Shown in pieces: positions 1 to 12,154 of a DNA stretch of 64,000 nt. Source of the stretch: Oxyruncus cristatus (taxonomy: Eukaryota > Chordata > Aves > Passeriformes > Cotingidae). Position numbers and translations under genes: made by a program. The DNA lies in contig VXAY01002913.1 of NCBI GenBank assembly GCA_013399855.1, positions 1 to 64,000 of the forward strand, given 5' to 3'. The stretch's first letter is position 1; every line of letters begins with the position of its first letter. The notes beneath the pieces are model-generated. The model saw only the letters and a program-made list of their open reading frames with translations, was not told the DNA's origin and searched no databases.

Positions 1-1295
1 CATCATTTTTTGAGATGCTTGAATGGCATGAGAGACTAAACAGGAATACTCTTTCTACTCTATTTCATGATCAATGTTTCAAGAGCCCTGGAGGGCTGAC
101 ACCCACAGTGGCACCGTGCAGATGGAAATTTTCCCTCATGCTAGAGCACATGTCCAAAATCAGCAAATTCTTCAGGGGGTTTCATGGATTTTGTTGGCCT
201 TTAAACTGGTATCACTGCCCAGCTTTCTTAGAAGCTTGTTTTATTCTGTGAAAGAAGTAAGGATTAGAAACTGCCTGTGAAAAAGAAGAAGGTCCATAAT
301 AGCACTAAGCTATCCACTGCCATCATAACTAAGGTGAACAAGAAGCATTTCTAGTCTACAAGAGTGTATAATCTGATCTCCCTGTGGATTTATAATTTCC
401 TGTCCAAAATATGCTATTGTCATTAAGACCGGTTGTCATCAGATATGCTGCTGAAGATTCCATATTGTAAGCTTTTTATAGGGTCTTCCAAAGAATACAC
501 TCAAGATTGTACATCTTCTGCTGCAAACAAATCTCTCAGTTCATGCAGTGATGCTGCAGCAGAAAGCTGGTGGCTTCAGGGACACAGGAAGGAGGAGGAT
601 TGGGGAACTGAGGGCAGCTGTACTAGGTATTATCAATGAACAAGCAATGACAGCTTGCATTTCTAGAACACCATGTTCCTACATTTCAGTCAGCTGTATC
701 AACACTGGACTCAGATAAAGGAAATCCATTTGTCCAGGCTAATGAAAGATCCTGGGAAAGAGAAACCTGGTGAGACCAAGGGCTAACAGAGATAAAGCTT
801 CCCGTGAACATAAATCAGAGGAGTTTCTGAGGTTAGTCCTTTTCCATCTCACAGAGCTTGGTGATGGAGGCACCATTGTTTCGCTCTTCTCAAGTCTCTC
901 CTATGTGGGAGCAGCTGCTACATTCTCCAAAGCTCTCCATACCTGAGTAAACCTACTCTCACAGGCTCTTGCCTTGTTCTTTCTGCACATGTTCCTCTTT
1001 CACCTATGTCCCCTGATGCTTTTCTTCTAATTCTATCCATGCCAAAGACATGTATTCTCAGTGTCCTAGAGAGAAAGAAGACATAGGACATGACAGTGGC
1101 CTGAGGAGCCAAGGGAAGGATGGTTTGTTTGTTGTCTGTTTCTCTCCAAGAATCGGGGAGAAACATGCAAAGCTTCAGGGTTCGGGCTGGTTCAAAACAC
1201 TTCCTTCTCTTTTAGAGAAGCTGTAAAGTCCTTCTCACAGGTTTTTGTGGGAAAGGTTGAAAAAGATTTACATGGCCCCAGAAAGAACAGGAACA
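1..1295. other. Intergenic, no recognised feature
   Basis: No gene, transposon end or tandem repeat recognised. Open stretches are short, under 85 codons, and resemble no family I know. Confidence 0.6.
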
Positions 1296-3012
1296 CATCA
1301 CCTCTGTCACCTCTGCCTCTTCTTCTTTCACCACCTTCTTCCATTTCCTCCTCCTTCTCTTCTTACTCCACTTTCTTCCACCATCTCTTTTATCACCTGC
1401 CATTGCCTTCTCCATCCCCTCACTTTCTCATCTTCCAATTCATTCTTCTGCTGCCTTATTCCATCACCTCCCCTTTCTCCTTTTCTACCACTTTCTACCA
1501 CCACCTCTATCACCTCCTCTGTTGCCTCCTCTTTCTCTTTTTCACCTGCCTTTCTCCACCGCTCTTTGTCACTTTTTCCTTCTTTTCTTACACAACCTTC
1601 TTCCACTACTTTTCTGCCACCTTCTTCCATTGCCCCCTTCTTCTATCACTTTCTCCATAGTCTCCTTTTCTATTTTCACCACCTTCTTCCACCACCTTCT
1701 TCTGCACCTTCCTTCTTCCCTTCTTCTACCACCCCTTCTCTTCCTCTGCCACTTTCTTCTGTCACCTCCTTCGTTGTCTCCTCCTTTTCTTCAACTTCCT
1801 TCTTTCAGTGTCTTCTTCCATCACTTCGTCATATTCTCCATCACCTCCTCCTTCTCTAATGCCAGCACCTTCTTCTGTTGCCTTCTTCTTTCACCTACTC
1901 AGTTACCTCCTCCTTTTCTTCCTCTGTCATACACTTCTGCTGCCTTCTTCCTTCCCACCCTCTTTCACTTCTGCTCTTTCTTCTTCCATTGCCTTTTTCC
2001 AGCACCATTTATTTCTCCTTCACTTCTTCTGCCACCTCTTTACTTCACCACCTCTGTTGTCTCTTCCTTCTTCTTTCAATGCCGTTATCTATCTTCTTCC
2101 GTTGTTTCCTCCTTCTTTACTTCCACAGCCTCTTCCATCCTCTCCTTCACTGCTTTTTTCCATCACCTCTTCCTTCTCTTCTTCCAGTGTCTTCTTCTGC
2201 TGCCTTCCTCCATTACCTTCTCTGTAGCCTCCCCTTTCTCTTCTTTCATCACCTTCTTCCTTTGCCTCCTCCATTTCCTTCTGCTTTTTGTTTTCTGTGG
2301 CTTTCTTCCTCTGCCTTTTTTTGTTGCCTCTTCCATTGCCTCCTCCTTCTATTCTTCTGCCTCTTTCTGTTGCCTTCATCTGCCACTGCCACCTTCCAAT
2401 GCAAAGGGCTTCCTTCTGCCACCTTCACCTTCTGTCTTCTTCCACTACCTTCTGCTGATACCTTCTTCTACTGCTGCAGCCTTTGTGCACATCTTTCCCT
2501 CCTGCCTTCCTCCCCTGCTTTTTTTCTGTCACCACCTCCTGACAATGCAGTCTGCTGTCACATTCCATCACTGCCTCCTGTTCCTGCCTTCTGCTTCCGC
2601 CACCTCCCACTGCTGCCACTTTCCACTGCTGAATTAATCAGCCACTGTCTCTATATGCCAAAACTGCCTTCGGTCTTCACTGCCTTTACCACCACATTTC
2701 TCCACCACACCCCTCTATGACTTTCACCTTTAGCCATTGTATTCCTCCACCTTTTGCCTCTGCCACCTTCCATCCCCTCCTCCTCTGTCATCTTCTCTTC
2801 CACCATCTTCTTCTGCCTCTTTCTTCTATCATCTTATCTCTCACCTGATCCTTCTCTGCTTCTGTTGCAGCCTTTTGCCACTTCTTTTGTCACCTCCTCC
2901 TTTGCCCTCCCCTTCTCCTCCTCCATGGCTGCCTGCTGCTGCCTGCTGCCACCCCTTGCTTCTGCCACCTCTTCCACCATTTCCTCCTTCTCTTCTTCCA
3001 CATCTCCAAGCC
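1296..3012. repeat. Long degenerate polypyrimidine array
   Basis: About 1.7 kb in which the + strand is nearly all C and T, with scattered A and G. Words such as caccttcttc, cacctcctcc and ttcttccatc recur without an exact fixed period. It is a degenerate CT-rich, TTC/CTC/CCA-based minisatellite. Because TAA, TAG and TGA are rare in pyrimidine-rich DNA, it carries long open frames on the + strand (up to about 370 codons at 1522-2637). Their Ser/Leu/Pro/Phe-only composition marks them as artefacts. The minus strand is purine-rich. Confidence 0.9.
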
Positions 3013-3484
3013 ATCCTAATGGAATACTTATTGGCAAGCCCAATAATTACAGCTGTAGTTGTTAGTGACTGTATAGGAATGTCTGTGTCAGGTCATGAGC
3101 AAATTATTATATTGGAAAATTTGTATTTGAAATTATGAGAGAAGTGTAACATTTCAACATCATAAAGAAGAAAGCTTTATTTTCTCTAGTATGTTGCTCA
3201 CAGGTATAACTCAGGTCCTAACTCTGCCTCTGTCAGTAATCTTGTACTATTCTACTAACCCTTGAGTAAATAACATCACTCTTCTATGTGTTTATCTTCC
3301 TGCCTTTTTTGTGTGTCTTAGCTATACGTGATGGAGATTTTAAGATAGGAACACTTTACATTCATTATTTTCACTTTGCCCAGCATAAAGGAAATACAAT
3401 AGGATCTTTAAAGCAAAAAGTAGCACTGAAGTGTCATATCCAGACTATCCTCTGAGCTCTTTGACAATCAAGACACTATTTCGT
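3013..3484. other. Intergenic, no recognised feature
   Basis: Ordinary AT-rich sequence between the pyrimidine array and a CR1 fragment. Nothing recognised. Confidence 0.6.
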
Positions 3485-3960
3485 GGTATCACAGAATATT
3501 TTTTGCATGAAAAAACATGCAGGGGTTGGGGTCTATGGTCCAACCTCAAACTTAAAGCAACACCAGTTTTTAACCTAGAAGAGGTCAAAAAGGTTAAAAA
3601 GAGGTTGATTAAGGACTTACCCACTTAAGAGTTGGAAACCTGCAAGAGGGGAGATTCTACAATCTTTCCAGGCACTTTCTGTTCTAGCACCGTAGGACCC
3701 TCAAGGACAATCTTTTTTGCTTTTATTCCTGCAACTTGTAACCATTCCCTCTTGTCATTAAGGCATGTACTATGTCTCTATGTCCCTACATCTGCCTATT
3801 TTGGTAGCGAAAGATTGGAATTACACCTCCCGCTGCTCCACCTGCCCTTCGCTTTCTTCTCTCCAAGACAAAGACAAAACTCTCTTGTTTCTTCTTGTAT
3901 GCCATGTGGCACCTAATCATCTTGGACAATTAATCAACTTGTTGACCATATGCTGGAAAT
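3485..3960 (-). mobile_element. Old CR1 LINE 3' fragment
   Basis: Read on the + strand it begins like an inverted CR1 end (atcacagaatat...) and continues with degraded versions of CR1 3' segments, for example the stretch near 3735-3775 that corresponds to the 'ccctcttgtc' part of CR1 and the 'ctctccaagacaaa' part near 3861. It is heavily diverged, so the boundaries are approximate. CR1 is the main non-LTR retrotransposon of birds; no functional protein remains here. Confidence 0.55.
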
Positions 3961-4542
3961 TCTCCAGATTGTTAATACTGCTTATGCATGGAGGGGAAGG
4001 TGTGCACAAAACTGGACTTTACTCAGTCCTTTACAATAGTCAGGTCTCTGTAAGGAGCAGAAGAGGTTAGTCCTCAAAGTCAATAACACGGGTCAAGCAG
4101 AAAATGAATAAAAATGCTTTTTTCTAATGAAATAGGTATCTACATATAGTGGTGACCTAGAAATGTTGCCCTTAACTGTAGGAGGGCCAGAAAATTTTTT
4201 CACTATTTTTGCATGATGCAAAAGAATGTTAGCTATTTTTCCTAACCTAGGAAGCAGGGTAAGAATAATTTCCCATTTTTATCAGCCTGGTCCAGAGATT
4301 TAAATCATTGTAGAGTGCCAGTGCCCTAGAACACAGTGAAGTTTTTACCTATAAATAATGATTACAGGCATCTTAGCATACTAGATTTTTTTCTGAAGTT
4401 GTACTTGTTGACAAGAAACATTGGTGATCAAAATGCATGAGAGGATGAGCAGATCCAAGTCACAGTTCTTTGGTAGTTGTGTAATCATTTTCATGAGTCA
4501 ATATGATAAGAGTCAAATAATTTAACAGGACTGTGATTACTA
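3961..4542. other. Intergenic, no recognised feature
   Basis: No recognisable retroviral coding sequence is seen here, although this is where the interior of the adjoining minus-strand ERV would lie. The interior appears lost or too decayed to see. Confidence 0.5.
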
Positions 4543-4560
4543 GCCCGACGTTGGGCGCCA
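4543..4560 (-). other. ERV primer-binding site, lysine tRNA type
   Basis: On the minus strand this reads TGGCGCCCAACGTCGGGC. It matches the usual 18-base primer-binding site complementary to tRNA-Lys, as I recall it, at all but one position. It lies two bases beyond the end of the adjacent LTR, as expected for a provirus. It fixes the element's orientation as minus and suggests a class II (ERVK-like) element. Confidence 0.8.
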
Positions 4561-4562
4561 TT

Positions 4563-4850
4563 TGCCAGGTTATGGGCAAGGGATAAATCCGAGACCAGTG
4601 GGTTCTTGCTCCCTAAGTTGCAGTTTGCCACGGCTATACCCCAAAGGAATGAGACACAGACGCAGTATGCACTTTGAGGGTCAAAACTGATCTCCCTTTA
4701 TTACAAACATGGTGGGTTTATATATGGGGCGGGAAAGGAAAGCTTCTGGAAAGGGGATACCTGGATTGGTGATTGGTAGGGTAACATGATTGACAGGGAA
4801 AGGGGATATGGACGAGGGCGTTACCCACAGTTAGGTAAGCCCTTGTTACA
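4563..4850 (-). mobile_element. ERVK-like LTR (5' LTR of a decayed provirus)
   Basis: A 288-bp LTR bounded by TG...CA; on the minus strand it starts TGTAACAAGG. In minus-strand order it has a GC-rich box (cccgccccat) directly followed by a TATA-like atatataaa near 4717-4727, then AATAAA near 4699, then U5 and the primer-binding site. The short LTR and lysine-type primer site fit class II ERVs. No gag, pol or env frame is visible beyond the primer site, so the rest of the provirus has been deleted or lost. Confidence 0.8.
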
Positions 4851-5271
4851 ATGCAGTTAGTCTTTCAGGAGGGAGACTCAGGCATTTATGTCTGTACTGA
4901 TTTCTTCTTTCCACGCTCTGAAGTCCTTTTCAGTCCTCAGCCTATCTCCAACATCCTATTGCTGACACACAAAATGAAATCATTCCATGAAATGCATGTC
5001 AAGCACCGTGTCCAGGAGATTTTGCTTGAGGTGCATTGTGTTGATTTTAAAATATATCCTCTTGGATGCACCAGTGGCTGGATGAGAGGAGCACAATGTG
5101 CATTTTCCTTGCTGGTGCTTCAAGGGAACCTGCATCTCTAAAGGATAAAGTAGGTAATCTACCAGCTTGCTAAGGAGAAATAAAAGCTAGAGCTTTCAAA
5201 AAATGATGGCCTGAAAATATGGTTCCTTACTGAAATCAAGGGCCAGGTCAATTCCCGTGAAACACAACATA
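4851..5271. other. Intergenic, no recognised feature
   Basis: No repeat or gene recognised. One 96-codon open stretch (4851-5141) has no similarity that I recognise. Confidence 0.5.
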
Positions 5272-5345
5272 GCGTTATAGAATCCTAGGATGTTAAGGTG
5301 TTGGAATGGACCTTAAAGACTACGTAGTCCCAACTCCCCCTGCCA
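5272..5345 (-). mobile_element. CR1 LINE 3'-end remnant
   Basis: The + strand reads as the reverse complement of a CR1 tail: a degraded tatagaatcctaggatg, then 'ttggaatggaccttaaagac' and 'agtcccaactcccc'. Only about 75 bp is recognisable. Confidence 0.7.
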
Positions 5346-6162
5346 CAGCTTAGGGTCATTAGTTTGGCACTTTACATCTCATGCCACTCACACGGCCTCT
5401 TCTTATGCCTTTGGCTGATCCCACCTCATTAGCCAGTTGTCCTGCTTTAGAGCTGCAAATGAATGTGGTATTTAAATGTTCTGGATTTCAGTACAATTTA
5501 AAGGTGAAACCTTAAGAGGTTTGTGGACCTTGCACTTCTCACACTTCTCAGTTCCTACAAAGTTATACCATGTCGTTATATGGTTGTAGAGATAGAGGGA
5601 ACTTTTCAAATGCAGCTGGTATTTTATTATAGTGTGTAAATCCACAGAGATGCCAGCCAGATTTCCGGTAGGACAAATTTCCTATACTTTTAATTAATCC
5701 AGAAAAGTATTCTGGCTTTGTGAGGTCTTTTCACCATTTCTTTTTCCCCAAAAAAATTGTTGTATTAACTTTATGAGGACTATGAAATAAAACTCAGACA
5801 ATTGCTCTCTAGTTGCTAGATATTATGTGAGATGTTACTAGTATGACACTCAAGAGAATGCTCCCATAGTGAGGCTAATCAACAACAGAAGTCTCACTTT
5901 AAGATTATCCATATCACAAACTGGAATCAACCAGACTTCCCGAGCAAGGGTCTGGACTTGTCTGGGAGATCTCATGCACTGAAACTCTTGAAGGGAGATT
6001 AATTTTACACAAGTAATTATTTATTTTTTGTATATTTTTGGTGTAGATACATTAGTTGGCATAGGACATCAGTTGTCTGGAATAGTTCTTGCTGACTCCC
6101 AGTTTTCTGCAAAGTCAGTTCTTTATCACAGTTTCTTTGTCCTGCACCACCAGTTTGTTGTT
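5346..6162. other. Intergenic, no recognised feature
   Basis: AT-rich sequence with no recognised element. Confidence 0.55.
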
Positions 6163-6214
6163 TTGGTTGGTTGAGTGGTTGGTTGGTTGGTTGGTTGGTT
6201 GGTTTGTTTGTTTT
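6163..6214. repeat. (TTGG)n microsatellite
   Basis: About twelve tetranucleotide units of ttgg/ggtt with one interruption (ttgagtgg), ending in tttg units. Confidence 0.95.
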
Positions 6215-6424
6215 CTGGGGTGGGCAAACATGCTCTTATTTATGAGACTGATCCCAAGAGAATTCTGTCACTAGAGAAGATGTATTTGTCAGTAAAATGT
6301 TCACTAGATTTGCTGAAATACTACTTGCTATGGAAAACATGCTTCTGTCACCTATCATTCTTCACTGCAGTGCCTGAAAATGATGAATGATGCTATCTCA
6401 TGTAGATGAATGATCTATCTCATA

Positions 6425-7235
6425 TAGAATTCAATAATGAGTTGGACAGTGGGACAGAGTGCACCCTTAGCAATTTTGCAGATGATACAAAACTGGGAGG
6501 ACTGATTGATACACCTGTTGAGGGAAATGCAGCATCCTGTACATGGAAAAGAATAACCTCATAATAACCTCATGTACCAGAGCTGGGAAGCAGTATTGCA
6601 AAAAAAAAAGGTGATGTAGGTGTCCTCTAGGAAAAGTTAAAGATGAGTCAGCAATGTGCCCTTGATGCACATAAGATCAACAGCATCTCTGGATGCAGTA
6701 AGAAAAGGGTTCCTAGAGCAAGGAAGTTGTTACCCTATACTCTGCACTGGTGAGATCATATCTGGGGTAGGTGTTCAGTTCTGGACTCCCCAGCGCAAGA
6801 ATTATATGGATATGCTGGAGAAAGTCCAGCAAAGGGCTACTAAGATCATAAAGGGACTGAAGCACATTTCCTTTGAGGAGAGGCTGAGAGATCTGTGTTT
6901 GTTTAGCCTTAAAAAAGAAGGTTCAGGGAGGATCTAATTCATGGGTATGAATGTCTGAATAATGAAAACAAAGTCAACCTATTCTCAGTTGTGTAAGAGA
7001 CACAAATTCAATTCCAGAAAATTCTGTTTAAATATAAATCCCCTCTTTTTTTGCTGTAAGTCAAATACTGGAACAGGGTGCCCAGCTATGTTGTGTAATC
7101 CTTGAATATCTTTGGATATTGAATACCTCTGGAGATGTTCAAAACCTGATTGAACACCAATCAATCTGCTCTATCTGACTATGGTTCAGGAGCAGGGGAC
7201 AGCCTAGACAGTCTCCAGTGATTCCATAAATGGAA
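6425..7235 (+). mobile_element. CR1 LINE fragment with reverse-transcriptase core
   Basis: A sense-oriented, decayed CR1 copy. At 6472-6500 the translation reads N-F-A-D-D-T-K-L-G-G, the CR1 version of the catalytic Y/F-A-D-D box of the reverse transcriptase. Further on are remnants of the QQCAL segment (about 6642-6660), and of the C-terminal 'FWTPQ...VQQRATK-IKGL-H-SFEERLRDL-LFSLKK' region (6780-6920, quoted in part). Compared with a typical CR1 there is a large internal deletion between about 6515 and 6610. The last part, to about 7235, is the pol C-terminus and 3' region with frameshifts. It lacks the 5' half and cannot move. Confidence 0.85.
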
Positions 7236-10200
7236 TCTTAAAGTCAAAGAGTCTTATATATTCTCTTAATATCCGAGATGTTTGCATAAATACTAATTTC
7301 TAAATTGACTCTCACGCACTCAGGAAAGAAGATACATTTTTCTGTACCTACTAAATTGACTCTTTTTATCTGCACTACATTTCGATTTTCCTATTGGAGA
7401 TTTCTGTTTTGCTGCCTGCAATGCACTGAAGTAAGATACATTAAAAACAATAAAAATTGTTCCATTAAACTGTATAGGTTTATGGTCAAGGTCCTGCTCT
7501 CTTAGCACTCTTAATAAATTGGAAGAAACAAATCCTAGTCCTAGTCTCATAGGAATAGTTATATCACCTTCTGAAACTACCAGGAACATATATTCCATTT
7601 ACTGACTTTAAAGTCAACTAGGATACATTTTACGTGCAATTTTATCAGTAAGACTGTCTTTTCTGTCTCCATTATTCATATAAAAGATGACACAGAGCAC
7701 TGCAAAGTAAAATCTTCACTTATCCTTGAACCTGCAGGCATACAAGCTCTCCTCAAATTTTTGTATCTATCCCAATCCAGGCTGCCTCAAGTGATAGGTC
7801 CCCTCCACATATCAGTGCTGCTTTCCTGCTTGCTTTCTCTCGAAGAAGCTAAACAGAAGGGACAACTAGGTCTGCAAAGGTTCCTTCTGAAATGTCTAAG
7901 CTTGTGTAAATTATTTGCTTTAAAAGACACAACTTATTTTACAAATACCAGTCAACAACCTTAAAAGCTAAGTGAATTCTAAGCAGGAAGAGGAAATATC
8001 CTGTGGACCACAATTAATTCCCTAAGAAACTCACTCTTCCTTCACCTCTCTTTTTCTCTTCTGCATTGTTTTGCTGTTTAATCTTGCCAAAATGCCTGAG
8101 GAAAATAAAAACAGTTGAAAACATTTTCCTACAGAGAACAGAGCCATGAAGAATTCATCTCACTGGTTCCTGAAGTCAGTGTGTAGAAAACCAGGAGGAG
8201 TTTGAAGGAAAGATTCTGTGGGAATAGATATGAAAATCCTAGTTCAACCATTTTGATCCTTGCTATCCCCCATTTCACTGTCTCTTCAAAAAAGTCTGTT
8301 TGATGGTCAGTTCATTGTTGAATTACTGCTCAATTTCCAAGACATATGTTGCCTTGAAGAGGGCCAGGTGGACGAAAGATGAATGAACAGGCTATTCTGG
8401 CATCATTTAGAAAAACTTTCAATATGACTCCTGCAGTTGATCCAGCTACTCTCACTCATGTGAAGACATTAATATAAACAGTTTCTACAGCCTTTTTTCA
8501 CTCTTTAACCTTGCTTGACTCCAACCATAACCGTCCTTTCTCCATCTCACACTACATAATCACTGTATCCCTGGAGATTTCTCTCAAGTGGGGTGGCTTT
8601 CACTTATTTCACTGATTTCTCTCTCCTAGAATGTAAAATTTATAGTTATGTCAGTCACTTCAAGGCCTGCAGTCCAAGCAGTGTGGAAACTGTTCTACCA
8701 AAAGCACATAACCTGTTCTGCAGCACACTCTCTGTGGGTGGGTAAGCACAAGAAGTCTTGTTGTATGGCATGAAAACGGTCTCAGCGTAAAGTGCTTTAA
8801 GTCGTGGAGGCAAAGTAAGCAATCCATTCACTGGAGATGAGTATTTGTCATTGGCTTCCAGAATCTGGAATGCTACCAATAGGCACTGCACAGTTGTCAG
8901 CTTAACCATACTAGAATTGCTAAAACCTGCAAAGATTCTGATAATGCTTCAACAGCAGTGTCACAGATCAAGTGTTTTACATAATCTTCATCAAGTCATA
9001 GTTATCCTAGTCCACACAATTTCAAGCCCCAAAGTCTGTTAATGAAATTAGTTCAAACTCCATGACTATGATCAACAGAAGCACAGTGGGGGTTATTCTA
9101 ATCTAGACATAATCTATGAGGGGACTAAAGCTCCTCAAAATCTACTGAATTTAGTGAAAGGTAAATCCTTCGCCTTTGGGATGCTCTGGATAATTTGCAC
9201 CCCACACAAGGAGAGTATTCCAGTCAAAGTCTGGTTGATACACAGTCTTACAGACACAGAATACTGGTACTACTGCTATCAATTTCACTGAACAAAAGAC
9301 TGACATAGTTTTTGACATTTTTCGCTGTCCTCCAAAGGACAAGTATATTTTCTTACACAAGACCTCAGTATTAATTCAGTGCAATTCAGTCTTCAGGACA
9401 GGAGTAATTTTAAGGTATCAAAGCCATATCAACTCTAGCATGCATCTTAGTTGTAAGGGCTAGTCTATATTATGTGCGTGTAAGTTGTAGGTAACACTCA
9501 TAGAAAAATCAGATGAAGAAGTTATGAAAAGACATTTGCTTTGACACAAGCAATTTGTGAGAGGGAGAAAACTTTCGTTTGCGCTTCTGCAAGAGGAGGC
9601 CAGTTAACAATGGAATAAAGCTTGAGGTTATTTATTATACCTAGCTCTGTCTATTTCTATATTAACAGCTAGTGGTCATGGGACTTGGAAATATCATTCT
9701 TATTGGGCAGCACATTTCTGTACAGCTCTCTATTGATTTCAAAGTTCTATAATTGTGTTTGTATGGCACTGTAACCCAATATGCCAGGCAGAACTTCTGT
9801 TATTTAAGGTCCGTAGAAATTCCCTTGAAGTCAGAAGCAGGAAGATGATACTTTAATCACTATGAGCAATACACTAATGCCTTTGGAATATAAATACTCT
9901 CTGGATCATATCCTGTGATTTCAGAGTTCTTCCTTCTTATTTGAGTTGTTCTCACTGTTTGGGCTTTCACTTGATGTTATTCTAGCCTTTTGAAAACTTA
10001 CTGTGATAATTATTAAATATTTTATTGTGCAGCATCCTGCAGCTTCAGGGCATACTGAAGGGCACTGCTATGATGTTTATTGCAGTTGCCAATGAATGCG
10101 GTAAAATCTGGGATGTGCTTTTCTCTGGAGTGTTCACTTTACATTCTGTTACCCTACTTGTTTTCCCATTTCTGGATGCTAAAATGGATGTCTGTAACTG

Positions 10201-12076
10201 TAAACAAAACAAAATTTGGATCATAGTTATGAATGGTTCTGGATGCTCTCTGAGTAGGATGGTGTTTTACTGGAAAATAAACTCACAAGGGCTTCCTGTA
10301 CAGTTGGATATAAGTGGTCAACTCCTATCTTGGCTTGCCCATACTCTTGGCAGGACATGAAACAAAATCTGTTCCCAAAGCCGTTTATACATGTTAACAT
10401 AGCACTGAGCCTGATCAAAGAAGTGCTTAATCTCAAGACTTGAAAAGCCTTCTGATCCAGAGGCAGTTAATGGCAAGAGAGGACCTAGCTCACAACCAAA
10501 TAATCAATAAAAGGTTGTCTTGCTACTGAAACTTTATTTTAGAGTAACTTCTTTTGCATAACTGTGTTTCCATTTCTCCCAGTAAAATGCATCTACATGG
10601 CAAAGCGTGCCCAGGATTTTTTGGTGAAAATTACCACTTAGACCATAGCTTGTTATTAGTAGTCACATGAAGAATATGTTTTTTTAGGTAGCTTGCAATG
10701 TGACGTGTTCATATCATGTGCTTTACACTTGTAAAACTGAGGACAGAAATTGGTCAAGTAAACAGAGTTCTTTACTGTAACTACTGCATGTTGTTAAGCT
10801 TTTGTCAGTGGTCAGTTTGTGCTATGTCCACTCTTTATATGCTTCCACTGAATATTTGCAAATACTCTTTAAGAACAGCTTTCCCTTTCCTTCTCTTTTC
10901 TCACACCTTTCTGCTAGTTTTTTACTGCACTTCATTTCTCTCCCCTTCTCAGAACAAGGTCTTTAATCTTCCACTTGCTGACTCAATAAATTACTGAGAT
11001 TTTAAGCAAAATGGATTTTTTCAGAGAACTCACAGTAACTTGGAGGTTATGAAATTATTCATATCCACCGAATTATGCTATTGATCTATTAAAAACTTCT
11101 GTTGCAAACTAGCCCCAGAGAGGAGTGGGTAGAAGAAGTCAATAAAATCTTTGCTTTGCCTTCTGCTCAGTTAGCATGTTGAAAGCCATTAAATCTTACA
11201 ACCATGTCACACATACGCTTTGTGTGCTTCCTGAATTGTTTGACTGAGGAAAAACAACTGAAACAGGGCTAAAGACCTTGGAAGTCAACACTGAATAAGA
11301 TTTACATTTACCCTGCCATTGATGTTGCTTAAGAATTATTTTTTGATACCATTGTTTTCAACGGCAAGAGAATTTGGTTTCCCCTGGGCAACTGAAACAT
11401 GAAAGAGAAACTGACTTGGACTAAATAATAGCAAAAATCAAAGCCCAATATATGTTGGCTCAGTTCTTCAGAGCTCAGGAATTCACTGAACGACTGGTGT
11501 GTTTTTCAGGCCTGAAATGAGAAGCTTTAATAGATTTCCCCAGTTATGGGAAGTGGTTGTTTGCAAACTCACACCAATTAAAAAAACCCAAAATGATTCT
11601 CACTTTAATTTGGAAAACTAGGTTGTAATGGAACAACCTGCTTTGTCCCTTGATCAGATGGCTCTGGCAGGAGGGTCTGACAGTCAGGCAGATAGCATTT
11701 TTGAGTCCCTTCCCCTGGCTAAATATAATTTTCTTAGTTCAGGTAAGCAGTCCAAACAAGCAGATTGTCAATGCCAGTGCAGAACACAGGTTTTGAGAGT
11801 GAATGCAGAATTTCTTCCTACATTTCATTATTTTTAAAGCACTAAAAGGTTGCAAAAGCAATATCCATGTTTACAAAAAGAAATTGCAGTCTTCAGAGCC
11901 AATGTATTTATATATTTACATACCTGATCACTGGTATGTAACTGTGCATACGTGCAATTGTTCTGGGGAACAGTCAGAGGCGTTGTGTGTCAGGAAACAA
12001 AAAGTGGCACTGTCAAAGCACAAGATTTTCAGCCAATAATGACCAGCAGTAATAGACTTTACCCATGCAGAACAAT
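7236..12076. other. Intergenic, no recognised feature
   Basis: Nearly 5 kb of AT-rich sequence. No transposon ends, tandem arrays, tRNA-like folds or recognisable exons were seen. The open stretches, up to 111 codons at 10025-10360, look like chance. Confidence 0.55.
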
Positions 12077-12154
12077 TAAAAAAAAAACAACAAAACAACC
12101 AAACCAAACCAACCCAAAGAAACAGAACAGAGCCAACAAACCAAAACATAAAAA
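12077..12154. repeat. A-rich (CAAA/CCAAA)n low-complexity tract
   Basis: Starts with ten A and continues as caacaaaacaaccaaacc-type units. No flanking SINE or retrogene body was recognised. Confidence 0.85.

Noticed and set aside
1522..2637. 371-codon open frame on the + strand
   Set aside because: It lies wholly within the polypyrimidine array. Its Ser/Leu/Pro/Phe-only composition and lack of stops follow from the base composition.
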